Of a stretch of 64,000 bases of DNA, positions 34,341-44,570 are shown piece by piece. This stretch comes from Harmothoe impar. Taxonomy: Eukaryota; Annelida; Polychaeta; Phyllodocida; Polynoidae. Below the pieces are notes generated by a model. It made no database searches. It had not been told where the DNA came from and was given only the letters and a program-made list of their open reading frames with translations. How positions within the stretch are numbered: the stretch's first letter is position 1; each line of letters starts with the position of its first letter. The position numbers were made by a program, and so were the translations under genes. The stretch is taken from the NCBI GenBank assembly GCA_947462335.1, contig OX381709.1:70362609-70426608 (forward strand), given 5' to 3'.

Positions 34341-35142
34341 GTGTGAATATAAAACATAAAATGGTTAGAATGGTGATCATTTGGCAAAATTCAAAAGTTA
34401 AATTTTATTGTATATATGATACACATGCTTCTAGATGTACAGGAAGTTAGATATCACTACATTCATTTACTGTCAGAAATATGCGGAGTGACGCCCCCGA
34501 CCGCTGCGACCTCAAGCCCCGGTGGTCGACGAACGAGGCCAAAACAACAGATGCCCTAATACTAGGGTGGCCAGAGGGGCGGCGTGAGTGCCCAATCTGT
34601 ATCTGATCCTATGTTAGATTACCCTTTTTGAGATATGCCCCATTTTTGATTCAGGGCAGATAGAAACTTCTAGTAATTTGTTATCAACAGATCTTGAATG
34701 GGTCTATCATATATTACAGGCTGGAATAAGCATAAGAAAGTGTATTACATAATGTAATTCAGGGGCATTATTGACTAACCTCAGATGTTGAGTCAGTTTT
34801 GAGCTCAATATCTGGGAGATCTCTTGAACCTCTCCATTGGTAGAATTTGCACTGGTTGATGGATAATCCATGTAATAACCAAATTCTTTTTGTGTGTGAA
34901 GCATCCTGTATGCAGGTATCTCATGAGGGATTCTATGATTGCCTGATACAGTCAGATCCTTATCAGATAAGCCATCTAAAATGGTTATTTTTAGCTCAAT
35001 TATTTTTCTAGAAATCTTCAATTGGTAATTCAGGGTTGACTAATGAAAATAGAGCTAAATCAGCTGAAAATAGAAATGATACAACCGACCGCCTGCCAGC
35101 GTCAGGGCATCTCCTGGGGGTCATATGAGGCTTTTTTATCAG

Positions 35143-35258
35143 TTCAGACATGGTGCTTAACCAGATGGCAGCACTCTATAACACAGGGGTATATGGTGTG
35201 CAATGGTGCATGAAGGCCATTGTTTCAGCTGATCCACCCCAGGCGGCATATTGGTACA
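35143..35258 (+). CDS. Collagen-type gene, exon 2: Cys-containing linker
   Basis: The acceptor (TTTTTTATCAG) and donor (TACA|GTAAGA) are both strong. At 116 bases this exon takes phase 2 in and gives phase 1 out, exactly what is needed to join exon 1 to the phase-1 collagen exons. The peptide starts SDMVLNQMAALYNTG, continues YGVQWCMKAI and ends QAAYWY. The single Cys, with the CEC of exon 1, may help align the trimer just before the collagen region; that is inference. No known domain is recognised. Confidence 0.65.
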
Positions 35259-35793
35259 GTAAGAAGACTGATATGAGCTGTAATGCTGGCCTTGGCACCA
35301 GTTTGAAACCTGTCAGAAGGTTGGTCAGGGTGAGGTTGATTCAAACCACTATAGCTAATTCCCTATTTCTTGCATCACCATGACAAAAGTAGTCCTGGAA
35401 ATGTGAACATTAGGGCTATTGGTAGATATGCATCATGTTTATGTCACATCGTTTTATAAAAATGGTCCCGCCACCCTACTTATACCTGTGCCCTATAGTG
35501 TGTTTTTTTATAATCACCTTAGATCAACTCTAACGGACTGTAGTTGTTCTTAATTATGTATACTGGCTGTTCAGGCTTCTGAGAAGGGAAATGGGTACGC
35601 ATCGAAGTGTGTTGAGTATACAAAGCCTGACAGCCAGTCCTGGGATTTTGAATGTAAAGTGTCAGGCAGCATCCAACCTAACAACACGTGTTAGCTTTAG
35701 CGTATCGTCAATGTGCTATGCATTCATCATGGTTTTAAGCATACCAGATGGTACTGTATGCATATTAAATATTGTGCTTTCTGTATTCGACAG
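35259..35793 (+). other. Collagen gene intron 2
   Basis: 535 bases with no repeat or extra exon recognised. Confidence 0.5.
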
Positions 35794-35883
35794 GTGAGAC
35801 GGGAAAACCGGGGAAGAATGGAGACAGAGGAGAAGTCGGACCGTCCGGTTTCCCAGGAGTTTCAGGGCCCCCAGGCTCAAAAG
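35794..35883 (+). CDS. Collagen-type gene, exon 3: ten Gly-X-Y triplets
   Basis: Bracketed by CTGTATTCGACAG and AAAAG|GTATTT, 90 bases, phase 1 at both ends (a Gly codon split at each junction). It encodes ETGKPGKNGDRGEVGPSGFP and onward to PPGSK without interruption: ten triplets, charged, with Pro at the Y position as in fibril or transmembrane collagens. Confidence 0.85.
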
Positions 35884-36164
35884 GTATTTTTCGAAATTGG
35901 GTATTTGGGGTTTCACTTTCCCATCGCATATATGCACAGCCAAAAAAGAATTCTCATCTCAAGAAAATAAGATAAAGAAACTAGTTTTAAGGAAAACTAG
36001 TCATTTGTCCGCCGAGTTTATTTATCTTAGTTTCTTGAAATGAGAAAATTATCATTGGCTGTGTGATTGTTTTTCTCATAAGCACTGTGGTACACTGGTA
36101 AAGGGGCTTTTAAGTTTTTCTTATAAATACATTAAAATGTGGTCAAAATATAGCCATTGGTCTC

Positions 36165-36209
<45 letters not shown>
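36165..36209. repeat. (TA)n microsatellite
   Basis: About 22 TA units in intron 3 of the collagen gene. Confidence 0.95.
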
Positions 36210-36211
<2 letters not shown>

Positions 36212-36422
36212 TGTGTGGCACAATGCTATCAACATTAGTAGCTCTTTTCCATATGCGTGGTTGTTTATGAATATTGCTGGGAAAACAATTATCATTTGAA
36301 ATAACCCCTTTGTATAAAATTGGGAACATGCATGTTTTGCTTGAAGGTCAAAATGATATCCTTTTCTAATAAATAAAACAGTTCCTGAAGCTGGACGTCC
36401 ACCAGACGTTGGAATGGTGCAT

Positions 36423-36541
36423 CCAAGTGGGCACAGGACGTTGAATTAATATTGAGATGTGGTCACCAATGTTGATTTAATGTTGATTCAACTATGATTC
36501 AATGTTGACCCAATGTTGAACTGAATTTTGTGCCCACTGGG
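36423..36541. mobile_element. CCCAG-type MITE, 119 bp, TSD AT
   Basis: Begins CCAAGTGGGCACAGGACGTTG (one change from CCCAGTGGGCAC) and ends TTTTGTGCCCACTGGG. AT lies on both sides (36,421-36,422 and 36,542-36,543). The interior is the ATGTTGATTCAATG-type foldback, as at 1,891. Confidence 0.75.
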
Positions 36542-37381
36542 ATGTTGGCCGACAAGATATGTCTCACACAACCCCCAATGACTAACAGACGTCTGCCCAT
36601 CTGCAAGTGGACAACCAGGCAGATTCTTTTGAGTTTTAAATTGCTTTTCTGTGGAAAAATAGGACGATTGTGACTAGAAATGTATTAAACCTAGCATATG
36701 CATTTCTATTAATAATAGAATTGTTTGCCCAAATATAACAATTCAAAACAAAAAACGGTCAACAAAACCCATTCCATCAGATAGTGGCCCACCCGCTTCA
36801 TGCCCGTCCACAGTTTGTACGACGTTGGCTAGGCAATCTCACGTTTTGATGATTGTACAATTTTGTATTGGTTCAGTAAAACAGCCTGCACTGCGGCAGG
36901 TGTTCTAGCCTGACTGGGAAGAGCAGTGTTTGTGCTTGATAACCTGCATCTTGTAACTTTTAAATGAGCAATTTCCATTCAGGCAATATTTTACTTCTAT
37001 TTTTCCACACTCTACCTTCCATCGCCAAGCCTAGGAGTTTCCGCACCAACAAGTAGTGTTCACGGACTGCGAGATGATAATTTCTTTTTGAATTTTGGTC
37101 TCTTTCAAATTTAAAACAGATATTTTGGGGTTGTTTTGTTTTGCAAGTGTAGGGTCAGGTGGTCTGGAGCATCCCGTCTAGACCTTGTACTTATGTAAGC
37201 TAGATGCATTATTTTCCATAAACATTTAAGGGCCACCTAATACGTGCTACTTTCTTTGGCCACAAGAACGTTTGATGAGGCCACGCGCCATATCTAACCA
37301 TTATGTGTTCCTTAAAGTGTTAACATCATAAATAACACCAGGGGTGCTACCTAAAGCATTGCTTTATGTTCCTATCTCCAG

Positions 37382-37435
37382 GAGTGAAAGGCGACAAAGG
37401 TGGCGGTGGTCTCAACGGCCAAGATGGTCTCCGAG
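37382..37435 (+). CDS. Collagen-type gene, exon 4: six Gly-X-Y triplets
   Basis: A classical 54-base collagen exon, phase 1 at both ends, between CCTATCTCCAG and CGAG|GTATGG. It encodes VKGDKGGGGLNGQDGLR. The GGGG is in register (Gly-Gly-Gly as one triplet). Confidence 0.85.
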
Positions 37436-37814
37436 GTATGGTATTTCTATCTTATAGAGTCAAGCCACTGCACTCATATATACTTTATATTCAATTGAAA
37501 GAATCCCAACTACACCAATACCCCTCATTCAAGCCTCTAGACAAATCAAAGTCACTATGGCCATGGAACTATCAGACCAGGCTTGGATGAAGACCCTACT
37601 ATAAAACATGTAATATGCAGTACTTACTATTTCATGGTCGATACGATGACCATGCTTAAGTACATGTACTAGAAATCCTGTATCCCATGTCCCCCATGGG
37701 ATACGGTGTTCCCGTATCCCATGGCCTGTGACATAATCATTTGTTCAAATCTTTATGGCCATTTATATGCAATTAAACATATTTTGAAGAGTAAAAACCA
37801 TGAAATAAAGGCAA

Positions 37815-37965
37815 AGGCCCATAGCCAGAGGATGTCTGGTATCGTTCCTCCCGAGGTGGGGCTGGGGCTGCATCCCACTCAGCCTGCGGCTTTGTGGGAT
37901 ACAGCCCCAGCCCCACCTCGGGAGGAACGATACCAAAATATCCTCTGGCCATGGGCCTTTGTCTA
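37815..37965. mobile_element. Foldback element, arms of about 65 bp
   Basis: AAGGCCCATAGCCAGAGGAT... at the left and ...ATCCTCTGGCCATGGGCCTT at the right are inverted copies. The arms also share GGTATCGTTCCTCCCGAGG / CCTCGGGAGGAACGATACC and the GGGGCTGGGGCTG run. The loop is about 20 bases. A smaller palindrome (CCCATGGGATACGG / CCGTATCCCATGG) lies 100 bases left. Confidence 0.85.
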
Positions 37966-38511
37966 TTTATACATGCATGTATACTAGTCTTGCACCTGAG
38001 TCGTATAGGTGTTTATAAAATGGGGTATATTGGATCATTAGAGATTCAAGAAAAATGAGAAGAAAATCACGGCAAAGTGATCAAGGGAAGAGGTAAGTGT
38101 AAACACAGACACGTAATTTCTCAAACATGCGTCTTGATGATGGCAGGAGGGGGAATTCTGTTTAAATGATCGTAAACAGAAAGAACTGTCTAGGTGATCA
38201 CGTATGATAACCCTCTAAATACATGGTAGAGCAAAACTAAGATGATTCTGTATTTCTGATCAACCTTGAAACACAGTGTTGAATTCGAAATACATCTAAT
38301 CTAGTTCATTGAAATAGCTATTTTAAAAGTCTGGAACGGGGGATTTCCAGGAAGACCCAGGTTGACTTGTTTATCTCCTTCCCAAAATACATTGGCCGTT
38401 CAATAGAACTAGGACATCCTGAAGCAAATTGCTGTCACTGTACTTCCTTGGAAGAATAAATGATACCAGGATCTTACTGCCTATCACGTGTAACATGGTG
38501 TCCCAGCTAAC

Positions 38512-38648
38512 AAAAAAACGTTATTTTACGTCAAAATAACGTTCTTAAACTATATATAACGTTATTCCACAGTGAGAAGCCTTAGAGAAACGTTATATAA
38601 CGCTAAATAACGTTACAAAATGCTGTATAACGTTTTTTGTTTACTGGG
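38512..38648. mobile_element. CCCAG-ended MITE, 137 bp, TSD GT
   Basis: Begins CCCAGCTAACAAAAAAACG and ends CGTTTTTTGTTTACTGGG, flanked by GT on both sides (38,510-38,511 and 38,649-38,650). It is the inverted-orientation relative of 32,748-32,898 and shares AGCCTTAGAGAAACGTTATA with its complement. Confidence 0.8.
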
Positions 38649-39167
38649 GTTCCATGCCTTGTTTACTGACCCTCAAATGTATGCTGCAGTTATATGATGG
38701 GGGATCTTGATATAATTAGCTAATATTCATATCAAAGGAAAAGTAGGAACACTCAAAACATTTAAAAATGAGTGCATCACTCATTAATTTGTGTACATTA
38801 AAGGGTTAACGAAAATGTATATACAAATATCCTCTACACATTAGGGAGGAGAATGCTTCTCCTGTTATTCAGTTATCTGATGTATGTATTCAGGATGTAG
38901 AGGTCACATGTTACTTTCACTCTTTCACATTGCTCACAGTTGGATCAGGTAACTATACTAATACTATACTATACTATATAATATTATATGGCCTGAAGTA
39001 CGGAAATCACATGTTTAAGACGTGTTTACACGACATACTTATATGATTAGTCTCATTTGCTTCTTGAATTGACATGTATAGACTTAATAGTCTGTTCATG
39101 TGAAACGTACATAATATATAACGTGTTTATTGAGCTAATCTGCAAACATGTCATTTGGACAAATAAT

Positions 39168-39420
39168 TAACTGCAGCCCTTTAATTAAGGGCCGCATAGT
39201 CCTAATGTACCTTGGCCTTCATCGTCTTGCTACATGAATGAAACACTCGCTACTCACAAGGGCTGCATCATAAGTAGACACACTATAGGCATGCATTCAT
39301 GCATCATGGCATCCATTCGGGAGTGTATCAACCCGGTACACATGATTGTCATGATGTTTGAATGCATCACGGCCTAGCTACGCAGCAGAGATGCATTACG
39401 TCCATAATAAAGGGTTAGTA
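39168..39420. mobile_element. Palindromic GCATAGT repeat, near-complete copy
   Basis: Starts TTAATTAAGGGCCGCATAGTC and ends ATAATAAAGGGTTAGT, with CAAGGGCTGCATCATAAG and CCATTCGGGAGTGTATCAACC inside. Confidence 0.65.
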
Positions 39421-39623
39421 AAATAAATAACGACAAAATGACCTCCTCGAAGTATCCTGACATCAGCTGGTGTGGGCAGGCAGTGTACAGTTGCCGCCCC
39501 CCAGGTTGGGGGGGGGGGGGGGGGAGTGGGGGACTGAACTCCTGTAGAGTTGTCAACACCAACACCGATTGGCAACACCCAGCAAAATACTGCGAACTTG
39601 TGCAAGCATTTTGTCTGCCCAAG

Positions 39624-39711
39624 CCCAGTGGGCACAAAGTTAAGATCAACGTTGACGCAACATTCAATCAACCGTTTTCCGATGTTGATTCAATGTTCTG
39701 TGCCCACTAGG
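39624..39711. mobile_element. CCCAG-ended MITE, 88 bp, TSD AG
   Basis: Begins CCCAGTGGGCACAAAGTTAAG and ends TTCTGTGCCCACTAGG (one change from CTGGG). AG lies on both sides (39,622-39,623 and 39,712-39,713). Confidence 0.75.
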
Positions 39712-40008
39712 AGGTTATCCAATTGGCTTGGCCTAATTATGCACATGGCTCGTACAAGCTTGCCCTATTTTGATGGGTACACAAGAGTAATAGTATTTAA
39801 TTATGATAACGTGATTGAACCAGTATCCTTTTTTATCCTGACACGATAACACTCTAAGATGTGGATGGATAGACAAAAATAAATTGTGACACTACTGATA
39901 GTGAATTGAGAAATAATCATATATCCCAGATGGAAAATCCCTTTATTCTTCTTAAATTGACTTGTTATTTAACATATTGGTTTCATTCTATGCTCGCATC
40001 TTCCACAG

Positions 40009-40062
40009 GCCCCATGGGACCACCTGGACCTCCGGGTAAGACTGGACCACTGGGACCACCAG
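40009..40062 (+). CDS. Collagen-type gene, exon 5: six Gly-X-Y triplets
   Basis: 54 bases, phase 1 at both ends, between CATCTTCCACAG and CCAG|GTGAGT. It encodes PMGPPGPPGKTGPLGPP, Pro-rich and so a stable stretch of triple helix. Confidence 0.9.
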
Positions 40063-40371
40063 GTGAGTCATTTGTATCAGTGACATTCAAAAGGACATAG
40101 AGATATTGATGATATGGACTTAGCTATGACTCTTTTGGTAATGTTTTTTTAGCTTAATTATTTCATCTAGTTAACGTTCATATCTTCTGCAGAATTCCCA
40201 AATTGTGTCAATTTGATATTTTCCAGTTAGATTTGGTATGACACTTCACAGGGGAAGTACATGCCTATAGTGAGCCTAAATATGCTTATTATGATATAGA
40301 TATTATCTAAGCTATACAACTTGAATATAAAACCTGAGATTGACCTGTACCTGTCAACCAACCCTGGGCAG
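40063..40371 (+). other. Collagen gene intron 5
   Basis: 309 bases with no additional feature recognised. Confidence 0.6.
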
Positions 40372-40563
40372 GTGACCCTGGTTTTAACGGTACCAATGGG
40401 GAGAGAGGTCTCCGCGGTCGGAGAGGTAAGGGAGGAGAGGATGGCCTCCCAGGCTTCCCGGGCCCCAAGGGCACCAAGGGAGACATGGGAGACATGGGAC
40501 TGCGCGGCTTCAAGGGAGACCGCGGCGACATGGGAGAGTCAGCCAATGCACTCAATTGTTCCT
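40372..40563 (+). CDS. Collagen-type gene, exon 6: 18 triplets then a Cys-containing break
   Basis: 192 bases, phase 1 at both ends, between CCCTGGGCAG and TTCCT|GTGAGT. It encodes 18 uninterrupted Gly-X-Y triplets (DPGFNGTNGERGLRGRRGKG ... FKGDRGDMG), then leaves the helix with ESANALNCS. FNGTNG and LNCS include N-glycosylation sequons. RGRRGK is a basic cluster that could be a protease or heparin site; that is inference. The Cys right after the helix may form an interchain bond. Confidence 0.88.
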
Positions 40564-41204
40564 GTGAGTAACACGTCTACTATTCTCCAGTTATGAAATG
40601 AAGTAAAAAGGTTACCAAAGGATTTTTTTGAATATTTCCATGTATGATCTGATAAACAGCGGCTGTTTCCGCGGCCCCACCTGTCAAAATCTCGGCTACT
40701 ATTGTACTTTTCCTTCGTATGAACTGAAGGGTTTCTATATATGTGTACGTCCCTGAGGCCCCAAAGTGAAAATTCCCTAAAACTATCAAAAGGATCGTGG
40801 TTTGACAGAGATGAGTCTATTATTATATCCGTGTCATCTTATCTGAAATTTAATTATCACATGTGTGGCTCATTTTATACATACTATCTAAAGTATTGAT
40901 AACGATGTCATGTATCTGTAAATCCAATCTGCACATATATGTACATTCTGTACATATCGACAGGTGCATATGGGTGCCTGCGTTTTATATTGCTTTGCGA
41001 TGGTAGACAATGTACTGGAACGAGAGTAGGCTATTAATTGGTTATCACAACAACCACGGTATGTACCTCAGGTTCATACCGGGTAGACATTCCGAATTGT
41101 ATAAGTGCCACCCCCGCAGGTCAGAATGGGACTTCATAACTTATCCTGCTAATAAAAATGAGCCACACCTGGATAACTGGATAAAATGATTAAATTCAAC
41201 CTTT

Positions 41205-41465
41205 ATGGAAGGCGTAGTGTTTTAATGCACTAAGCATGCCCTTGATCGTCGTGATACGAGATTGCAGCCCAGGTGAATAACTCGCCAGTAACTCACCAGG
41301 ACTTTATCAATGCTGACTCTTTGAGAGTGTATCAATCCCGTATCGTCGGCATGACACATGGATGCAGCCCTGGTGAGTTATTCACCAGGGCTGTACTTAT
41401 GTGCCATGGCGCCAAAGGGCACAACACATTAAAGCACTATGTAGTCCAAGAGGGTTACACATTAA
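41205..41465. mobile_element. Palindromic GCATAGT repeat, near-complete copy
   Basis: Starts CAACCTTTATGGAAGGCG, followed by TAGTGTTTTAATGCACTAAGC, and ends ATTAAAGCACTATGTAGTCC plus AAGAGGGTTAC. TGCAGCCCTGGTGAGTTATTC and CACCAGGGCTGTAC form the central hairpin. The 75-codon frame is an artefact. Confidence 0.7.
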
Positions 41466-43244
41466 GGGTCAATTTAAGACCGATCAGCCATGGCTGCTAA
41501 CAACAACTAGTTATTTTAATGGACTAACTACTGTGTATATATGCTGATAATCGTGTTATCTGAGTGACAACTTGATTTGTATTGGATGCTGGTAAAATCA
41601 CCTGCGAAGTCTGATGCGTTACGTTTTTTTTGTTTTTTTTAAAGTGTTTTATTCGGGAAAATAATACAGTTACATTATGATATAAGTAAAAGAATTAAAC
41701 CTTGCATGTGCGCGTTGCATTCCTTCAGATAGGACCCCTATGGTTATACCACATGTATCGATTCTAAATCAAATCCGCAGCCATTGACAATATAAAGGAA
41801 CAAATGCGCATATTACATGAAGCAACCTTATAGGACAGCCTTTCCATTGAATTGTATCGTATTTTGAAAATCACCTTGTGAATAAAATATTTTATAAACT
41901 CAAAAAATAATAATGAGAAGACATGGCATCGAGCACGAGTGTAATCTGCATGAAGCTACATCACCTACGCCCATAGTCCATCCAATCAAAATTGATAAAC
42001 ATTAAAATGATTTTCGTGCCCACTGGGATGATGGATACAATTTGACCGGGGTAGGTATATCAACGACTTAATTTTGTTAAACAATAGACCCCCCAGTTGG
42101 CACTGGTAAGTTAGGCATATCAAATATGGGTGAAGTGGGTGCGACATTTGTTAGTGAACCAATGCGCTGGATGGACCGGGTGAAGGAGAAAGCTCACAGT
42201 TTGTCCACTTGGTGGGGCCACATGCAGGGACACTAGGAGTAGTGAATCCTCGTGTTCTGAAATTTGCATTTTATTTTGTATTCCTGGAATCATTTTCCTT
42301 TCCGGGTTTCCATTGATACCACCTGCAAATGAAAGATGACGTCGCTCATTGATTTCCTGTGTACGTGCAAGACAGACAAGACGTACCCATCCCAAGGTTT
42401 CAGGAAAAGTGAATCCCGTGGAATATATATTAGCGCTTTGTGATAGATCACGTGTGTGAAAATGCGTTGTCGGGAAATAAAGTTTTTCAAAGAGGGGATG
42501 TAGCTTGTCCTATTCCAATAGCAATCAATTTGTCACTATAAGTGTTAAAAAGTCCATGGAAATAACTGGTTTGACCAAAAGACATGAACTAGTATCGATT
42601 TTCTCATATTTTGGTTCTAAGACAACAGAGATGACTGCAAACATTAGACTCTATCTCAGTTGAACCTGTAAAAATACAGTACTTGTAGTTCCTCAAAGGA
42701 TTCCAGTTGTTCATAGAATAACAAAGTTCTAGATAAAACTTTTTGTTGAATATTTAGAATGTCATATTGTACACTTTTTTCATCTCTGAATATGAACAGA
42801 TCTAAAATATATTCGGACTTGTCATTTTTATAACTATATATACATGTTTCACAAAATAATATATGTATAAATATCCGATAACAAGTCTATTTAATGTATC
42901 ATATTACTATATTAACATCTACCACTGCTTTACTCACAATGCTCTTCTTCACAAGGTGCCATAGCAAATAACACTACCATTACTGAGTAACCACCTTTCT
43001 AGCTTGACCATGAGATTGTATACATATTTCAACATTTCTCTGTGTTATCAAGAATCAGAGAAGGCATTGATATGTTTTGAATAGTACAAATCTGGCCCAT
43101 AATCGTATGTGTTGAGAGCCATTGTCTAGATAAAAGTGTAGGGACGTGATTTCGCCTCCAGTCACCTCATAGATCCCATCACTATCACCGCGCTTGAAAC
43201 GACCATAGATGTTAAGTAGGGCATAAAGCAACCCAACAACCAAT

Positions 43245-43400
43245 CAACCAAATGTGCCTGCCCAAATGGCCTATGCCCTATACTACTCACATTCTGTCCA
43301 AATGTGCCTGCGTGTAGGTCCTAAATCCTATACTACTCAGTCTTCTACGTCCTGTGTCCTATGATACTCACTGTCTTCTATGTCCTATAATATTTAGATT
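43245..43400. repeat. Reverse-oriented copy of the 28-kb degenerate unit
   Basis: CCAAATGTGCCTGC and CCTATACTACTCA modules recur two to three times. Read on the other strand they match GAGTAGTATAGG...GGCATATTTGG of 28,055-28,560. Confidence 0.6.
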
Positions 43401-44090
43401 TGTCGAAAAATGTAAAACAACACCCACTCTATATATAGGGCTGCATACCTGTCCGGGTTACACCCCGACTGGTGCTGTAGGGGTACCGGGATTTGGGCCT
43501 CGTTATGATTCATAAGTATAGTCCAAGGACCTTGTTCAATCGGGGTCAATTAAGAATCTAGCAGAATCTCTCAGTTACTCAGTAATGGTATGTTACATGT
43601 GCTGCGGCCCCTGTATATCACTAACCCATGTCTCCGTCACTAACTGACCACTTCACCCCGCAGCATGTGCCGACTGTGGACAAAGGCATGACTCTAACCT
43701 CGTGACAATAACCACGTAGGCCACAACCCTTAAAGGGCCGCATAGTTCTTTTAAATGTGTCAGGCCCTTAGTCATCATGATGCATGGATGCTCGCCAGGG
43801 GCCTCATGCATGCATCATGACGATCCTCCGAGAGTGTATCAACCTCATAGATAGGGTCGGTATGGTGCATGAGTGCAGCCCTAGTATGTAGACCAGGGCT
43901 GCACTCATACGTCATGACGATATCATGGCATACAGCATTGAAACACTACACTGTTAGAAGTAAGTAGTGTTCCTGTACAGCAACTATTGGGGGCAACTTT
44001 GGTTCCAGTAAATTCTGCTGTAAACCTACAGTAGAATCTACTGTAGACGCAGACCTGAGTTCTAAAAAGGCTCACATATTCAACATCTTG

Positions 44091-44155
44091 GAGATTTGAA
44101 CCCCCAGGTTCCAATGCATAGTCCTGAACCATGACCACTACACCAGTGAATCCTG
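44091..44155 (-). repeat. tRNA-like segment 1 inside the CACTG element
   Basis: Read on the minus strand: TAGTGGTCATGG (box A-like), then GGGGGTTCAAATC (box B). The arms do not pair well enough for a working tRNA. Confidence 0.5.
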
Positions 44156-44497
44156 CATGTCAGGTGCATTGAAACACCTCCTACTTATGTGTGGATGGTA
44201 ACAAGGTCAACACAGGATCCCCGGGGACAATTTTAGAACTAGACTGTTCATGTCTTAAGGGTTAATATGAAAATTACCCTATTGCAGTAATGTACTTATA
44301 AGTACTGAACTACCATTAGTTGGAGTGTAATCTTGATGGCCTATAGATGTTTTTCAAAGTAAATTTTACTATCTTTCATGCAGATTGTAGAGATACATTG
44401 GTTTTATCCTCTGCATATTTTCAATAGTAACATTTCAGTGTACCAAAATATATTATACTTTAGAATTGCATCAGGAGAAATGTAGTTTGTATGAGAG

Positions 44498-44570
44498 TTT
44501 CCTGCCGGGACTAGAACTGCTGACCCTCAGACTACATCTCCCACTGCTCTACCAACTGAGCTAGAGGGGC
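44498..44570 (-). repeat. tRNA-Lys-like segment inside the CACTG element
   Basis: The minus strand starts GCCCCTCTAGCTCAGTTGG and has GTAGAGCAGTGGGA, then GAGGGTCAGCAGTTCTAGTCC. This is a near-canonical box A (TAGCTCAGTTGG) and a damaged box B. The anticodon loop AGATGTA and the unpaired acceptor end argue against a working gene. Confidence 0.55.

Larger units (their letters stand above)
32587..35142 (+). other. Collagen gene intron 1
   Basis: 2.6 kb between exons 1 and 2. It holds a palindromic GCATAGT repeat (about 32,636-32,960) split by a CCCAG MITE (32,748-32,898), a 30-bp minisatellite (33,871-34,340) and a CpG-rich patch near 34,490-34,560. A frame at 33,488-33,612 with acceptor and GTAAGT donor is exon-like, but its phases (1 in, 0 out) do not fit. 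Confidence 0.55.
35884..37381 (+). other. Collagen gene intron 3
   Basis: Contains a TA microsatellite (about 36,165-36,209) and a CCCAG-type MITE (36,423-36,541). No further exon recognised. Confidence 0.5.
37436..40008 (+). other. Collagen gene intron 4
   Basis: 2.6 kb containing two strong palindromes (about 37,670-37,730 and 37,815-37,965), MITEs at 38,512 and 39,624, a palindromic GCATAGT repeat (about 39,168-39,420) and a 17-base G tract (39,508-39,524). Confidence 0.55.
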
